From CAZRKC01 sp964600665 (GTDB lineage: Bacteria; Bacillota; SLNR01), in contig CAZRKC010000003.1 in NCBI GenBank assembly GCA_964600665.1, positions 1-64,000 on the forward strand: a stretch of 64,000 nt of DNA. The letters run 5' to 3'. Shown here piece after piece: positions 17,426 through 26,006 of the stretch. Within the stretch, counting starts at the first letter, position 1; the number at the start of each line of letters is the position of its first letter. The translations under genes were made by a program, and so were the position numbers. Under the pieces are notes generated by a model. That model was not told the origin of the DNA. It was given only the letters and a program-made list of their open reading frames with translations, and did no database searches.

Positions 17426-18706
17426 ATGGGCAGTACTAATATTAAAGCCATCAAAGCCAGGCAAATCTTAGACTGCAAGGGCAAGCCAATGCTTGAAGTG
17501 GATGTATTAACCGAAGGCGGTATCCTGGGACGGGGTTCGGCTCCATCCGGTATCTCCGCCGGGGAGCATGAAGCCTTCGTCCTCCGGGACGGTGACCCGA
17601 AGTGGTTTGATGGGCTGAGCGTCTCCAAGGCGGTGGATATCGTCCACAACACTCTGGCCCCCGCCCTAAAAAGCATGGACGTCATGGATCAGGCCGCCAT
17701 TGACCAGATGATGCTAGATCTGGACGGTACCGATTATAAGACTAAACTGGGCGGCAACACCCTCTGCAGCGTCTCCTTCGCCAGTATCCGGGCGGCGGCC
17801 AATACCGTGAATAAGCCCCTGTACCGCTATCTGAATCCCGGCGAGATTAAGACCCTCCCCTTCCCCACGGTGAACTGCATCTCCGGAGGCAGTTATCAGA
17901 AAGGCTCCATGCCTTTCCAGGAGTGCACGGTGGTGCCGTACAAGGCGAAAACCATTATGGAAGCGGTCCATATTATCTATCAGATCTTCCAACTGACCCC
18001 GGTGGTGATTCAGGATTATCAGAACGGTCAACCGGCCAAACCTGGCAGCCTTTCAGGCTGGCAGGCCCCCAGTGTTGACCCGATGGTCTCCTTTGATATT
18101 CTGTACGAGGCGGCCCGGCGCTGTGGGGCAGAAGACAAGATTGCCTTCGCGGCCGACTGCGCTGTCAGCGAGCTCTACAACCGGGAGCGGAAGACCTATG
18201 ACTTCATCGGCCAGGAAGTGGATCTGGATACCGTTCTGGGGTACCTCAAGGAACTGACGACGAAATACAATTTCCTTTATATCGAAGATCCGGTGGACGA
18301 AAACGACTGGGAAGGGTGGCAGAAGGCCGCCCGGGTGTTGGATCGGACCATGCTTGTGGGCGATGACCTGACCGTTACCAGTGTGAAACGGCTGCAGAAG
18401 GCCGCCGAAATGAAGGTCTGCGAGGCCTTTATCTACAAGCCGAACCAGGCGGGGACGATGACGGAGAGCATTGCCGCTCTCGAGTATGCCCGGGACCACG
18501 GGATTATTGCTATTCCCTCCGTCCGGGCCGGTGGGGTTGTGGATGACCCCATCTTCGATATCGCCGTTGCCTACGGTTGCTGCGCTACCAAGCAGGGGCC
18601 ACCCAAGAACGGGGAGCGTACTTATGGGATCAACTTCCTCACCCGAGTCGAGGATGAATTCCCCGAGGCCAGGCCTTACGATTTTACCCCCCACATAAGG
18701 TTTTAG
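17426..18706 (+). CDS. Divergent enolase paralogue
   Basis: A 426-residue member of the enolase family. The N-terminal motif APSGISAGEHEAFVLRDGD and the metal ligands (Asp244, Glu287 in IEDP, Asp313/314 in GDDL) are kept, as are Glu166 (QE), Lys338 (YKPNQAGT) and Lys389 (TKQG), the counterparts of the enolase catalytic Glu and Lys residues. Two features differ from housekeeping enolase: the N-GG-x-HA loop is SGGSYQ (Tyr157 where His is usual), and SHRSGETED is SVRAGGVVDD (Val366 in place of the His). It follows glycerate 2-kinase by 19 bases with AAAGGGAG before the ATG. It could make PEP from 2-phosphoglycerate, or act on a related phospho-hydroxyacid. The altered pocket makes the second reading reasonable. 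Confidence 0.82.
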   Translation: MGSTNIKAIKARQILDCKGKPMLEVDVLTEGGILGRGSAPSGISAGEHEAFVLRDGDPKWFDGLSVSKAVDIVHNTLAPALKSMDVMDQAAIDQMMLDLDGTDYKTKLGGNTLCSVSFASIRAAANTVNKPLYRYLNPGEIKTLPFPTVNCISGGSYQKGSMPFQECTVVPYKAKTIMEAVHIIYQIFQLTPVVIQDYQNGQPAKPGSLSGWQAPSVDPMVSFDILYEAARRCGAEDKIAFAADCAVSELYNRERKTYDFIGQEVDLDTVLGYLKELTTKYNFLYIEDPVDENDWEGWQKAARVLDRTMLVGDDLTVTSVKRLQKAAEMKVCEAFIYKPNQAGTMTESIAALEYARDHGIIAIPSVRAGGVVDDPIFDIAVAYGCCATKQGPPKNGERTYGINFLTRVEDEFPEARPYDFTPHIRF

Positions 18707-18722
18707 GTCGCCGAACTCAGTC

Positions 18723-18894
18723 TGGAACCTTATCACTTTTTCGGAGTCAAGAGAGGACTCCTTTGCATGCTTCGCTGGGGTATCTGAGCCCAAAGGAATT
18801 TATCGAACGCTATTTGCGGGAGATTGCTGCATAATGGGAGGTCGGGTACGCATATGCCCTACATCTGCGACTTCGGGAAATGCATAAGAGTCAA
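18723..18894 (+). mobile_element. Internally deleted IS3-family copy (mini-IS)
   Basis: It opens with TGGAACCTTATCACTTTTTC, the left end of the element at 8097, and after about 45 bases jumps into the last 27 codons of orfB (HASLGYLSPKEFIERYLREI... equivalents) and the right end. Thus both ends are joined with roughly 1.1 kb deleted, making a MITE-like unit. Sequence differs from the 8097 copy at many positions, so it comes from a different lineage member. It lies just past the enolase-like gene and may mark the island's right edge. Confidence 0.8.
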
Positions 18895-18984
18895 GGCGGA
18901 GTGGCATAATAAAAGGTTCAAGAATTGAAAATGAGAAGATTAAGTCTTGATTAAATATAGTCATTGGAGAGCGGGTCAGAATCC

Positions 18985-21612
18985 ATGTCTGTACAAATTC
19001 TAGACACAAAATTTCATATGCCAAAACACAGAACTGAACTGGTCTCGCGCCCACGGTTAGTTAAGCGGATGAACGAGGGGATGCGCCAAAAGCTCACGCT
19101 CATTTCTGCCCCTGCCGGCTTTGGGAAAACGACACTGGTCACTGAGTGGGCGTCCGGCTGCAATCAATCGATAGCTTGGCTGTCGCTGGATGAGAAGGAT
19201 AATGATCCTGTAAGATTTCTAACCTATTTTGTAGTAGCATTGAAATCGGTCGCACCAAGTATTGGTGAAGGTGTATTGGGTATCCTCCAATCTTCACAGT
19301 CACTTGACATGGATTTGATCCTTACGGAATTGTTAAACGAGATTAATGCTGTTCCGAATCAGCTCACACTCATTCTTGATGACTATCATGTCATTGATGC
19401 CAAATCGATTGGTGAAGCTCTTTCTTTTTTACTCGAGCATATGCCCTCTCAGATGCATCTGGTTATTACTACTCGAGAGGACCCGGACATACCTCTGGCT
19501 CGTTTGCGCGTTGAGGGGCAAATGACCGAACTGCGCTCCACCGACCTGAGATTTACCCGCGCCGAAGCTGCCCGTTTTCTCAACAAGGTAATGAAACTGA
19601 ATCTATCGGGAACAAACATTGACGAATTAGAAGCACGTACAGAGGGTTGGATTGCCAGTTTGCAATTGGCGTCCCTCGCACTGCAAGAGAGGATTTCAAT
19701 GGAGGGGCAAAAGGGCGCCAATCACTTCATCAAATCTTTCACGGGCAGCCATTTTTTTGTGCTGGATTATCTGGTTGAAGAAGTTCTGGGACGACAATCT
19801 GAAAGCGTACAATCATTCTTGTTATGTACATCCATTCTCGACCAGATGAGTGGTCCCCTTTGTGATGCTGTTGTATTCGATCAATATACTTCCGGTCAAG
19901 CAACACTGGAGTATCTCGAACGCTCCAACCTTTTTCTGATCCCCCTTGATCATGAGCGTCGTTGGTACCGGTACCACCACCTCTTTTCTGAGTTGCTTCG
20001 GCATCAGTTGTTTCAACGAGTTGCATCCTCATCTGAAGATGCAGCGTTGGAAGTGGCAAAATATCATATCCGAGCAAGTCAGTGGTATGAAGACAATGGA
20101 TATGACATCGAAGCTTTTCATCATGCAGCCGCTGCGAATGATGCCCCGCGCGCGCAACGTCTGATTGAAGGTAAAGGAGTACCGCTCTATTTTCGTGGCG
20201 CGCTAACGCCAATCCTTAAGTGGCTGGAGTCAGTGCCCGAGGCCACAATGAATGAGTGGCCATCTCTGTGGACTACTTATGCTGCCGTATTGATGGGAAC
20301 CGGCAAGACAATCCTTATTGAGCAGGTACTGCAATCTGCTGAAAGGGCGCTTCAAAAATGCAATCTGGATGACTATACCAGAGATATAATCGGCAGAATT
20401 GCCTCTTTGAGAGCCACATGCGCTCTAATCAAAAATCAAATTGAAACCATCATTACTCAATCGCTCCGCGCCTTGGAATACCTAAGTTTGAACAACGTTC
20501 CTTATCGTACAGCCACCACCTGTAAGCTTGGTATAGCCTATCAAAGCCAAGGAAATCGTGTTGAAGCAAAAAGGTTACTAACAGAGGCGAGATCGATCAG
20601 CTTGACAACAGGGGATATGACAACCAATATTACGGCAACCCTCGCTCTGGGCATCCTGCAGGTACAGGAGAACCAGCTTAATAAGGCCGCCCAGACACTG
20701 AAGTGTGCTCTGCAACTTGCGACAAGCATACCATTTCCTGGTGTCGTTGTCGCATACATAGGTCTTGCGCGAATATTCTATCAATGGAACGACTTGGATA
20801 CCTCTCAACAATACTGTCTGCAGGGAATTGAGATGGCACAGCAGATAGAAAATACAGAATGGTTCGTTTCATGCCAGGTGATTCTTGCCAGGTTAAAGCT
20901 TGCACAGAAAGATACAGACGGGGCTTCAGATATTTTAGCCCAGACCAATAACACCATGATTCAACATGGTTTCATTTCTCGGGTATCTGAGGTCGCATCT
21001 GAACAGGTGTTGATATTGCTTCGTCAAGGCAATCTGTCTGCCGCCGCTCTTCTGGCCCAAACCCATGGTCTTCCCCTCAGTGAGGCGCGAGTTTATTTAG
21101 CCCAAGGAGATGCTGCTGCAGCACTTGCTGTCTTAGAACCGTTACGACTGCAGGCGGAGGCAAAGAATTGGAGTGATGAAGGGCTTAGGGTCTTAATTTT
21201 GCAGGCGGTCGCTCTACACACCCATGGTGAAATAGACAAAGCTGTTGAATTGCTGGCTGAGGCGCTGACGCAGGCAGAACCAGGTGGCTTTATCCGAATT
21301 TTTATCGATGAGGGATTGCCTATGGTTGAGCTGCTGTTAGAGGCAGAGCATCGTGGAATCATGCCGCACTATATCAATAAGTTGCTTACCTTTCATCGAT
21401 CCCATGACCAACTTCTAATCAATCCGTTGAGTCAACGCGAATTGGAAGTTCTGCAACTCATTGCCAAAGGACTCTCGAATCGTGAAATCAGCGAAAAGCT
21501 GTTCCTTGCCCTAGACACAGTTAAAGGGCACAACCGCAGAATATTTGAAAAGCTAAAAGTTCAAAGACGCACTGAAGCTCTATCTCGTGCGCGTGAATTA
21601 GGTATTCTGTAA
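18985..21612 (+). CDS. MalT-like LuxR-family ATP-dependent regulator
   Basis: An 875-residue STAND-type transcription activator. Domain order: N-terminal K-x-HMPKHR, Walker A SAPAGFGKTT (residues 41-50), Walker B-like LILDDYHVI (about 128-136), the ATPase helical part (RTEGWIASLQLASLAL, YHHLFSELLR), a long TPR-like helical region (residues about 400-790), and a C-terminal LuxR HTH (LSQRELEVLQLIAKGLSNREI...DTVKGHNRRIFEKL). MalT-type proteins bind an effector with the TPR part and multimerise with ATP. The inducer is unknown. The ATG at 18985 gives the usual start; a TTG at 18964 is possible. It is followed by a terminator and a small conserved gene. Confidence 0.9.
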   Translation: MSVQILDTKFHMPKHRTELVSRPRLVKRMNEGMRQKLTLISAPAGFGKTTLVTEWASGCNQSIAWLSLDEKDNDPVRFLTYFVVALKSVAPSIGEGVLGILQSSQSLDMDLILTELLNEINAVPNQLTLILDDYHVIDAKSIGEALSFLLEHMPSQMHLVITTREDPDIPLARLRVEGQMTELRSTDLRFTRAEAARFLNKVMKLNLSGTNIDELEARTEGWIASLQLASLALQERISMEGQKGANHFIKSFTGSHFFVLDYLVEEVLGRQSESVQSFLLCTSILDQMSGPLCDAVVFDQYTSGQATLEYLERSNLFLIPLDHERRWYRYHHLFSELLRHQLFQRVASSSEDAALEVAKYHIRASQWYEDNGYDIEAFHHAAAANDAPRAQRLIEGKGVPLYFRGALTPILKWLESVPEATMNEWPSLWTTYAAVLMGTGKTILIEQVLQSAERALQKCNLDDYTRDIIGRIASLRATCALIKNQIETIITQSLRALEYLSLNNVPYRTATTCKLGIAYQSQGNRVEAKRLLTEARSISLTTGDMTTNITATLALGILQVQENQLNKAAQTLKCALQLATSIPFPGVVVAYIGLARIFYQWNDLDTSQQYCLQGIEMAQQIENTEWFVSCQVILARLKLAQKDTDGASDILAQTNNTMIQHGFISRVSEVASEQVLILLRQGNLSAAALLAQTHGLPLSEARVYLAQGDAAAALAVLEPLRLQAEAKNWSDEGLRVLILQAVALHTHGEIDKAVELLAEALTQAEPGGFIRIFIDEGLPMVELLLEAEHRGIMPHYINKLLTFHRSHDQLLINPLSQRELEVLQLIAKGLSNREISEKLFLALDTVKGHNRRIFEKLKVQRRTEALSRARELGIL

Positions 21613-21632
21613 TAATCAAGTGGTTTGATGAG

Positions 21633-21663
21633 TGGGGCTGCCATCTGGGCAGCTCCATTTTTT
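21633..21663 (+). terminator. Rho-independent terminator of the LuxR gene
   Basis: TGGGGCTGCC pairs with GGCAGCTCCA (10 bp with one G-T) around a 5-base loop, and is followed by six T. Confidence 0.8.
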
Positions 21664-21785
21664 GTGCAAAACAACACCTATAATCAACACTTCAGTGTCT
21701 AACGGTAACCAGGTTATAAAGGTATATTATAAATATTAAGCAGACAGCATTATCTGTTAACGGGCATAAGGAGGAGGTGCCGGGA

Positions 21786-22052
21786 ATGTCAAATAAGCCC
21801 AATCAAAGATATGAATCTACTCAACCAGGCGTTTATCAAATTCGGCTCAAAGGCCACTTAGGTGTAGAATGGGCGGATTGGTTTGAAGGGTTTGTCATTA
21901 CTCGGGAAGATAACGGCGATTCTATATTAATCGGCCAAGTGGTTGATCAGGCCGCATTGTTTGGACTGATAAGAAAAGTACGTGACTTAGGAATCCCACT
22001 AATATCGATCAATCGCGTTGAGGACAGCGTAAAAAAAGGGGGGAAAGCATGA
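21786..22052 (+). CDS. Conserved small hypothetical protein
   Basis: An 88-residue cytoplasmic protein. The pattern Y-Q-I-R-L-KGHLG-x-EWADWFEGF, then G-x-(S/T)-I-L-I-GQVVDQAALFGLIRKVRDLG, then ISINRV recalls a conserved family of uncharacterised small proteins that often sits beside MalT-like LuxR genes in Firmicutes and Chloroflexi. It might be a single-domain sensor or accessory factor of that regulator, but nothing is proved. The ATG at 21786 has a strong AAGGAGGAGGT upstream; the GTG at 21777 sits inside that site and is rejected. It has its own leader after the LuxR terminator. Confidence 0.75.
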   Translation: MSNKPNQRYESTQPGVYQIRLKGHLGVEWADWFEGFVITREDNGDSILIGQVVDQAALFGLIRKVRDLGIPLISINRVEDSVKKGGKA

Positions 22053-22328
22053 ATTCAGGTAGCAATTATTCACGATGTCCAAGTAAAAGTATTTTTTCCA
22101 AGTAGTAAATCTTTGACGAGTGGATTGTCTCTCATACTTGCGCTGATTATGCTGAAAACTTCAGCTTAATATAATCAAAAATGCAAAATGTTTTAGAGTC
22201 GTGCTTGATATACTTTTATGGCATCAGATTTAGGATTATGGAAGGTGTTAGTGATGAAACATCACTGTAGCTGATGCAAGTGATTAGCCGGAACATGGTA
22301 AGAAAAGTAAATTATTGGAGTGATGACA

Positions 22329-22727
22329 ATGAATCAAAGCCAGGCAAACGTATGTATGAGTATTCAAGAAAAAATATCGGTTCTTTGGATTGTTGTAATG
22401 TTCAATATGGTCTTTGCTGACATCTGTTCCTTCATGATGCCGGGCGTGTTAAAGGATATTATTTCAGGAAATACTCCTTTGGAGATTACCCAAGGAATCA
22501 TGTTGGTATTTGCAGTATTTCTAGCAATCCCCATTGGGATGATATACCTGTCGAGGGTATTAGATAATGGAGTGAATCGTATGATGAATATCATAGCCAG
22601 TTTTGTGACGATCCTGTTTGCTATAGGAGGGGGTTCACTGACACTCCACTATATTTTCTTTGCCTCTGTAGAAGTCTTTATCATGCTTTACATCATCTGG
22701 TCAATGTGGAACTGGCGGAAGGAATGA
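22329..22727 (+). CDS. DUF6326-like membrane protein
   Basis: A 132-residue protein with four hydrophobic segments. The pattern (SIQEKISVLWIVVMFNMVFADI, GIMLVFAVFLAIPIGMIYLS, NRMMNIIASF) resembles the DUF6326 family as I recall it. Function unknown. The ATG at 22329 has TTGGAG 8 bases upstream. It is followed after 14 bases by the DUF4386 gene, which is in a probable operon with it. Confidence 0.75.
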   Translation: MNQSQANVCMSIQEKISVLWIVVMFNMVFADICSFMMPGVLKDIISGNTPLEITQGIMLVFAVFLAIPIGMIYLSRVLDNGVNRMMNIIASFVTILFAIGGGSLTLHYIFFASVEVFIMLYIIWSMWNWRKE

Positions 22728-22741
22728 GAGGAGAGATAAAA

Positions 22742-23413
22742 GTGAATAGAAAAATTTCAAGAATGGTGGGAATATTATTCATTATCGGGACGGTTTCGGG
22801 CATTTTGTCCCTTACTGCTGCCAATATGGTTAATGCTCCAGATTACCTTGTCAAAATTTCTGAAAATAGAAATATGGTCATTCTAGGGGCACTCTTTGTT
22901 CTAATAATGGGCATTTCTCTTTCAATGATGTCAGTCTTATTGTATCCAGTGATCAAGAAATATAATGAGGCATTAGCGCTTGGAGCAGTAATTTTCAGGG
23001 GCGCACTTGAGTTGGTAACCTATATGGTAGTTGCCATGAGTTGGCTATTACTATTAACATTAAGTCAGGAGTTTGTATTGGCAGGGACATCAGTTCCCTA
23101 TTACCAATTAATGGGCAATTTGTTGCGAGATGTTATAAGTAGAAATGCAAGTATGATGGGTATTGTATTTAGCATAGGTGCGCTGATTATTTATAATGTG
23201 TTTTACAAAACAAAACTTGTTCCACCGTGGTTATCGCTTTGGGGATTCATGGGAGGAATATTGTATCTAGCCTACCCAATCTTATTTATGTTTGATTACG
23301 ATATTGGAATCCTTCAGATGCCACTATGCATACAAGAAATGATTATGGCAGGCTGGTTGATCATAAAAGGATTCAATCCTTCAGCGTATGAGTCGCTGAT
23401 GAGAGAAAAATAA
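22742..23413 (+). CDS. DUF4386 family membrane protein
   Basis: A 223-residue protein with six hydrophobic segments and the DUF4386 signature (SRMVGILFIIGTVSGILS, then GALFVLIMGISLSMMSVLLYPVIKKYNEALALG, PWLSLWGFMGGILYL). Unknown function. GTG start at 22742 with GAGGAGAGA 6 bases upstream; upstream in-frame codons would overlap the preceding gene. Part of an operon with the DUF6326-like gene; a decayed copy of its own C-terminal half lies just downstream. Confidence 0.85.
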   Translation: MNRKISRMVGILFIIGTVSGILSLTAANMVNAPDYLVKISENRNMVILGALFVLIMGISLSMMSVLLYPVIKKYNEALALGAVIFRGALELVTYMVVAMSWLLLLTLSQEFVLAGTSVPYYQLMGNLLRDVISRNASMMGIVFSIGALIIYNVFYKTKLVPPWLSLWGFMGGILYLAYPILFMFDYDIGILQMPLCIQEMIMAGWLIIKGFNPSAYESLMREK

Positions 23414-23549
23414 GTCAAAAATACTTGGATAACTCTTTACAGTTAGACAATGAATATCCAAAATCAGTGCTTTAGTATCTGTAAGACAAAAGCATCAAGT
23501 CTTCAATTAATGAGAACCAAGCTGATGGAGGCTCTGAGCAATTGAGGCT

Positions 23550-23800
23550 ATTCTCTGGATATTGGTTTCAGTATTGATGCTCTGCCCATCGATTTCTGGC
23601 TATTGAATAATAATCAAACCCAAGTGGTTGGTGATATGGAGATTTATGGAGGAATCCTAACTTGGTTTACCCGATAGTGACGATGTTCGGAACAGACATT
23701 GATTAACTTCTGGGTCCACTGGCAAACACAGGATATGATTATGGCTGGCTGCTTATAAGGGATTCAATCCATCCTCACAAGATGATCTTGTTGTACATGA
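23550..23800 (+). pseudogene. Decayed second DUF4386 copy (C-terminal part)
   Basis: Segments line up with the 3' third of the preceding gene: TATTGGTTTCAG..GATGC..TC with the SIGALI region, ATTTATGGAGGAATCCTAAC with the GFMGGILYL region, and ATGATTATGGCTGGCTGC..GGATTCAATCC with MIMAGWLIIKGFNP. Frameshifts and stops interrupt it. It shows a past tandem duplication of the gene. Confidence 0.65.
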
Positions 23801-23832
23801 GTAATTACGGAAAGAGAAAGGAAGTGTAAAAC

Positions 23833-24351
23833 ATGAATGATGAAAGAAAATCTGCAAGTGCGCTGCCATTAAAGTGTCTTATCATAGTCTATTCATATCA
23901 TCATCACAACACGTTGAAAATTGCTGAGGAATTCTCAAAGGTGCTGAAAGCAAAGATAATGGCACCTGATCATGTCGTACTTGAGGAACTCCAGGAGTAT
24001 GACCTTATCGGTTTTGGAGCAGGCATTGATAGTGGACGTCATTACAAACCACTGCTTGATCTTGTTGATAGACTGCCGGATATTGAAAAAAAAGACGTGT
24101 TTATTTTCTCCACAAGTGCCATACAAGGAGAAAGGAAGGTCAAAAACGATCACACGATACTCAGACAAAAGCTGGAATCAAAGGGATACTCAATTCAAGG
24201 AGAATTCAGCTGTAAAGGATTCAATACAAACCTTTTCCTTAAGTATATCGGAGGAATGAATAAAGGCAGACCAAACGATGAGGACATCAAGCATGCAAAT
24301 GAATTTGCATCAAATCTTGTGAATATGCAATTGAATAAAATGCATATTTAA
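23833..24351 (+). CDS. Flavodoxin family protein
   Basis: A 172-residue single-domain flavodoxin. The FMN phosphate loop is SYHHHNTLKIAEEF (residues about 22-35), and the following Y-D-L-IGFGAGIDSGRHY and FIFSTSAIQG segments are the usual second and third flavin-contacting loops. It probably carries FMN and donates electrons or reduces quinones in the cytoplasm. AAGGAAG is 7 bases before the ATG. The longer C-terminal tail after residue 150 is normal for this group. No partner gene is adjacent. Confidence 0.85.
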   Translation: MNDERKSASALPLKCLIIVYSYHHHNTLKIAEEFSKVLKAKIMAPDHVVLEELQEYDLIGFGAGIDSGRHYKPLLDLVDRLPDIEKKDVFIFSTSAIQGERKVKNDHTILRQKLESKGYSIQGEFSCKGFNTNLFLKYIGGMNKGRPNDEDIKHANEFASNLVNMQLNKMHI

Positions 24352-24835
24352 CGACTTGCCGGCATCGAGCAATGCTATAAATTGATTATCGTAAAAATTG
24401 AACTTATGTAATTTTTTCCAGTATATGCAGCTAAGCGAGCGAAATGCAAAATAAGTCAAGTTAGTTTCAGTGTGTTAAATTCTTCGCTGCCATTTTTGAG
24501 CATTCTCCCAGCGGGTGAACGTTTGAATGCGAAAGCACCTTGTAGGTGAACAGTTGACACATTAGGCTCATTTATCAGAGATAGCACCGGTTCCGGAGCA
24601 CTACGGATCATAAAGATATTGCCAGCACTGGCTGTTCCCATGCCTCAAGAGGATTATGAAGATCGTGGAATAGAAATCTGCAGTTGCTTCTTGTTGTTCA
24701 GGATCTTTTAGGAATAGGTGTGATTGAAAACCCATATTCACTCTTTGACTTCGGAATCAAGTAGTCAATGCATCAAGAGCAAAGGAATTTGAAATATCGT
24801 GAGCCTTAATCGAATTGAAAGAGAGGAATATCTGA
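24352..24835. other. Decayed intergenic region
   Basis: About 480 bases without an intact gene. A plus-strand stretch around 24590-24720 (GALRIIKILPALAVPMPQED-like frame) reads like a coding fragment, but I cannot assign it. A minus-strand frame at 24456-24641 has no ribosome binding site. Confidence 0.35.
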
Positions 24836-25486
24836 ATGAAATATCTTCAAAAGCTCGGTGGATTTTCTGCTTTTTATCTGGCAATGTCGTATGTATTCGG
24901 ATTTGCAATTTTTATTATCGTACTCGATTATCCAAGTATTACAAACCCGTCTCAAAAGATGGAGTTGATAGTCAATCAGAAGGACATAATCTTCACGACA
25001 AATATCTTAATGTATGTGCTTTTTGGTTTCTTCCTTATATTTTTGAACTTGGCTCTTTATGAAAAGCTTAAAGATAAGACACCGATTTTAATTAAAATTG
25101 CCACGAGTGTAGGTATTGTATGGGCGGCCTTGTTAATTGGAAGCGGGATGGTTTCAAATGCTGGACTTATTCCGGCAATTACATTGTATCAAGCCGATCC
25201 TGTTCAGGGTACAACCTACTGGTATGCGATCGAAACGATTGCAAATGGTTTGGGAGGACAGAATGGAGAAATCTTAGGAGGGGTTATGACATTATTAATC
25301 AGTGTCGCAGGATTAAGAGGGGGATTGTTACCGAAGAATTTGAATTTTCTAGGCATCATCGTAGGTGTTGTAGGTATTATCACAATACTGCCTGGATTTG
25401 TGTCGTTTGTATCGATATTTGCCATGAGTCAGATTATATGGTTCATCTGGCTTGGAATTATCCTGGTGAAAACAACCCGTGATTAA
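24836..25486 (+). CDS. Six-helix membrane protein, DUF4386-like
   Basis: A 216-residue integral membrane protein. It has about six hydrophobic segments and a short Gly/Asn loop, ETIANGLGGQNGEILGG. The layout (QKLGGFSAFYLAMSYVFGF, then LKDKTPILIKIATSVGIVWAALLIGSGMV, then LNFLGIIVGVVG) matches uncharacterised proteins often filed with DUF4386. Function unknown. GAGAGG precedes the ATG. It is the third gene of this type in the window. Confidence 0.8.
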   Translation: MKYLQKLGGFSAFYLAMSYVFGFAIFIIVLDYPSITNPSQKMELIVNQKDIIFTTNILMYVLFGFFLIFLNLALYEKLKDKTPILIKIATSVGIVWAALLIGSGMVSNAGLIPAITLYQADPVQGTTYWYAIETIANGLGGQNGEILGGVMTLLISVAGLRGGLLPKNLNFLGIIVGVVGIITILPGFVSFVSIFAMSQIIWFIWLGIILVKTTRD

Positions 25487-25544
25487 ATGGTATACTGAAA
25501 ATTCCTGGTTCTAAACAGCTCTGGCAATATAACGGTAGTTGTAT

Positions 25545-25925
25545 CCTCATTAGGCCGGAATACATGCACCATGTATGGAGCGATAACTTTGCAGAGGCCC
25601 GGTTAAAAAGCGGCCAGAGAGATAGATGCCTTCACATCACCGATGGGCATACCCGAGAATATCTGACTAACATACCCAGACGGAACTCGACGCATAGAGG
25701 ATCATCGGAACTCTATCCGATCTATGTGTTAGGAAAAGGAAGTCTGTTACATTCGCAGCGATAACGGGGTGAGTTTAGAGCTCGCAAATTAAGAAAAAGG
25801 CAATATTTGATGGCTGTGAAAACCTCCTTTATTGAACCCAACTGTCTTTAGGAGAAAGATTATGGTGAAAGCTTTTGTGGTGCAGCTCAAGAATTTTCCC
25901 GCAATGCGGTGTCCTTCGGTTGAGA
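25545..25925 (+). pseudogene. Remnant of an IS3-family orfB
   Basis: The frame IRPEYMHHVWSDNFAEARLK, RDRCLHITDGHTREYL, then (in a shifted frame) a Y-I-R-SDNG segment at about 25750 and FIEPNCL, stop, EKDYGESF near 25833-25880 correspond to the rve core of an IS3 DDE transposase. The first Asp region, the SDNG Asp and the final Glu region can be seen but frames are broken. This copy belongs to a different IS3 subgroup from the 8097 element. Confidence 0.75.
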
Positions 25926-25963
25926 CACTCAAGTATTAGAAATAACTGTCTACCAATACCTTA

Positions 25964-25989
25964 GGCCTTAGGGTATGAACCCTAAGGCC
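25964..25989. terminator. Hairpin after the aminotransferase gene
   Basis: GGCCTTAGGGT pairs perfectly with ACCCTAAGGCC around ATGA. It lies 17 bases past the stop of the minus-strand gene. No good T-run follows on that strand, so its terminator role is likely but not certain. Confidence 0.5.
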
Positions 25990-26006
25990 CGATCTTCATC
26001 TGATTA

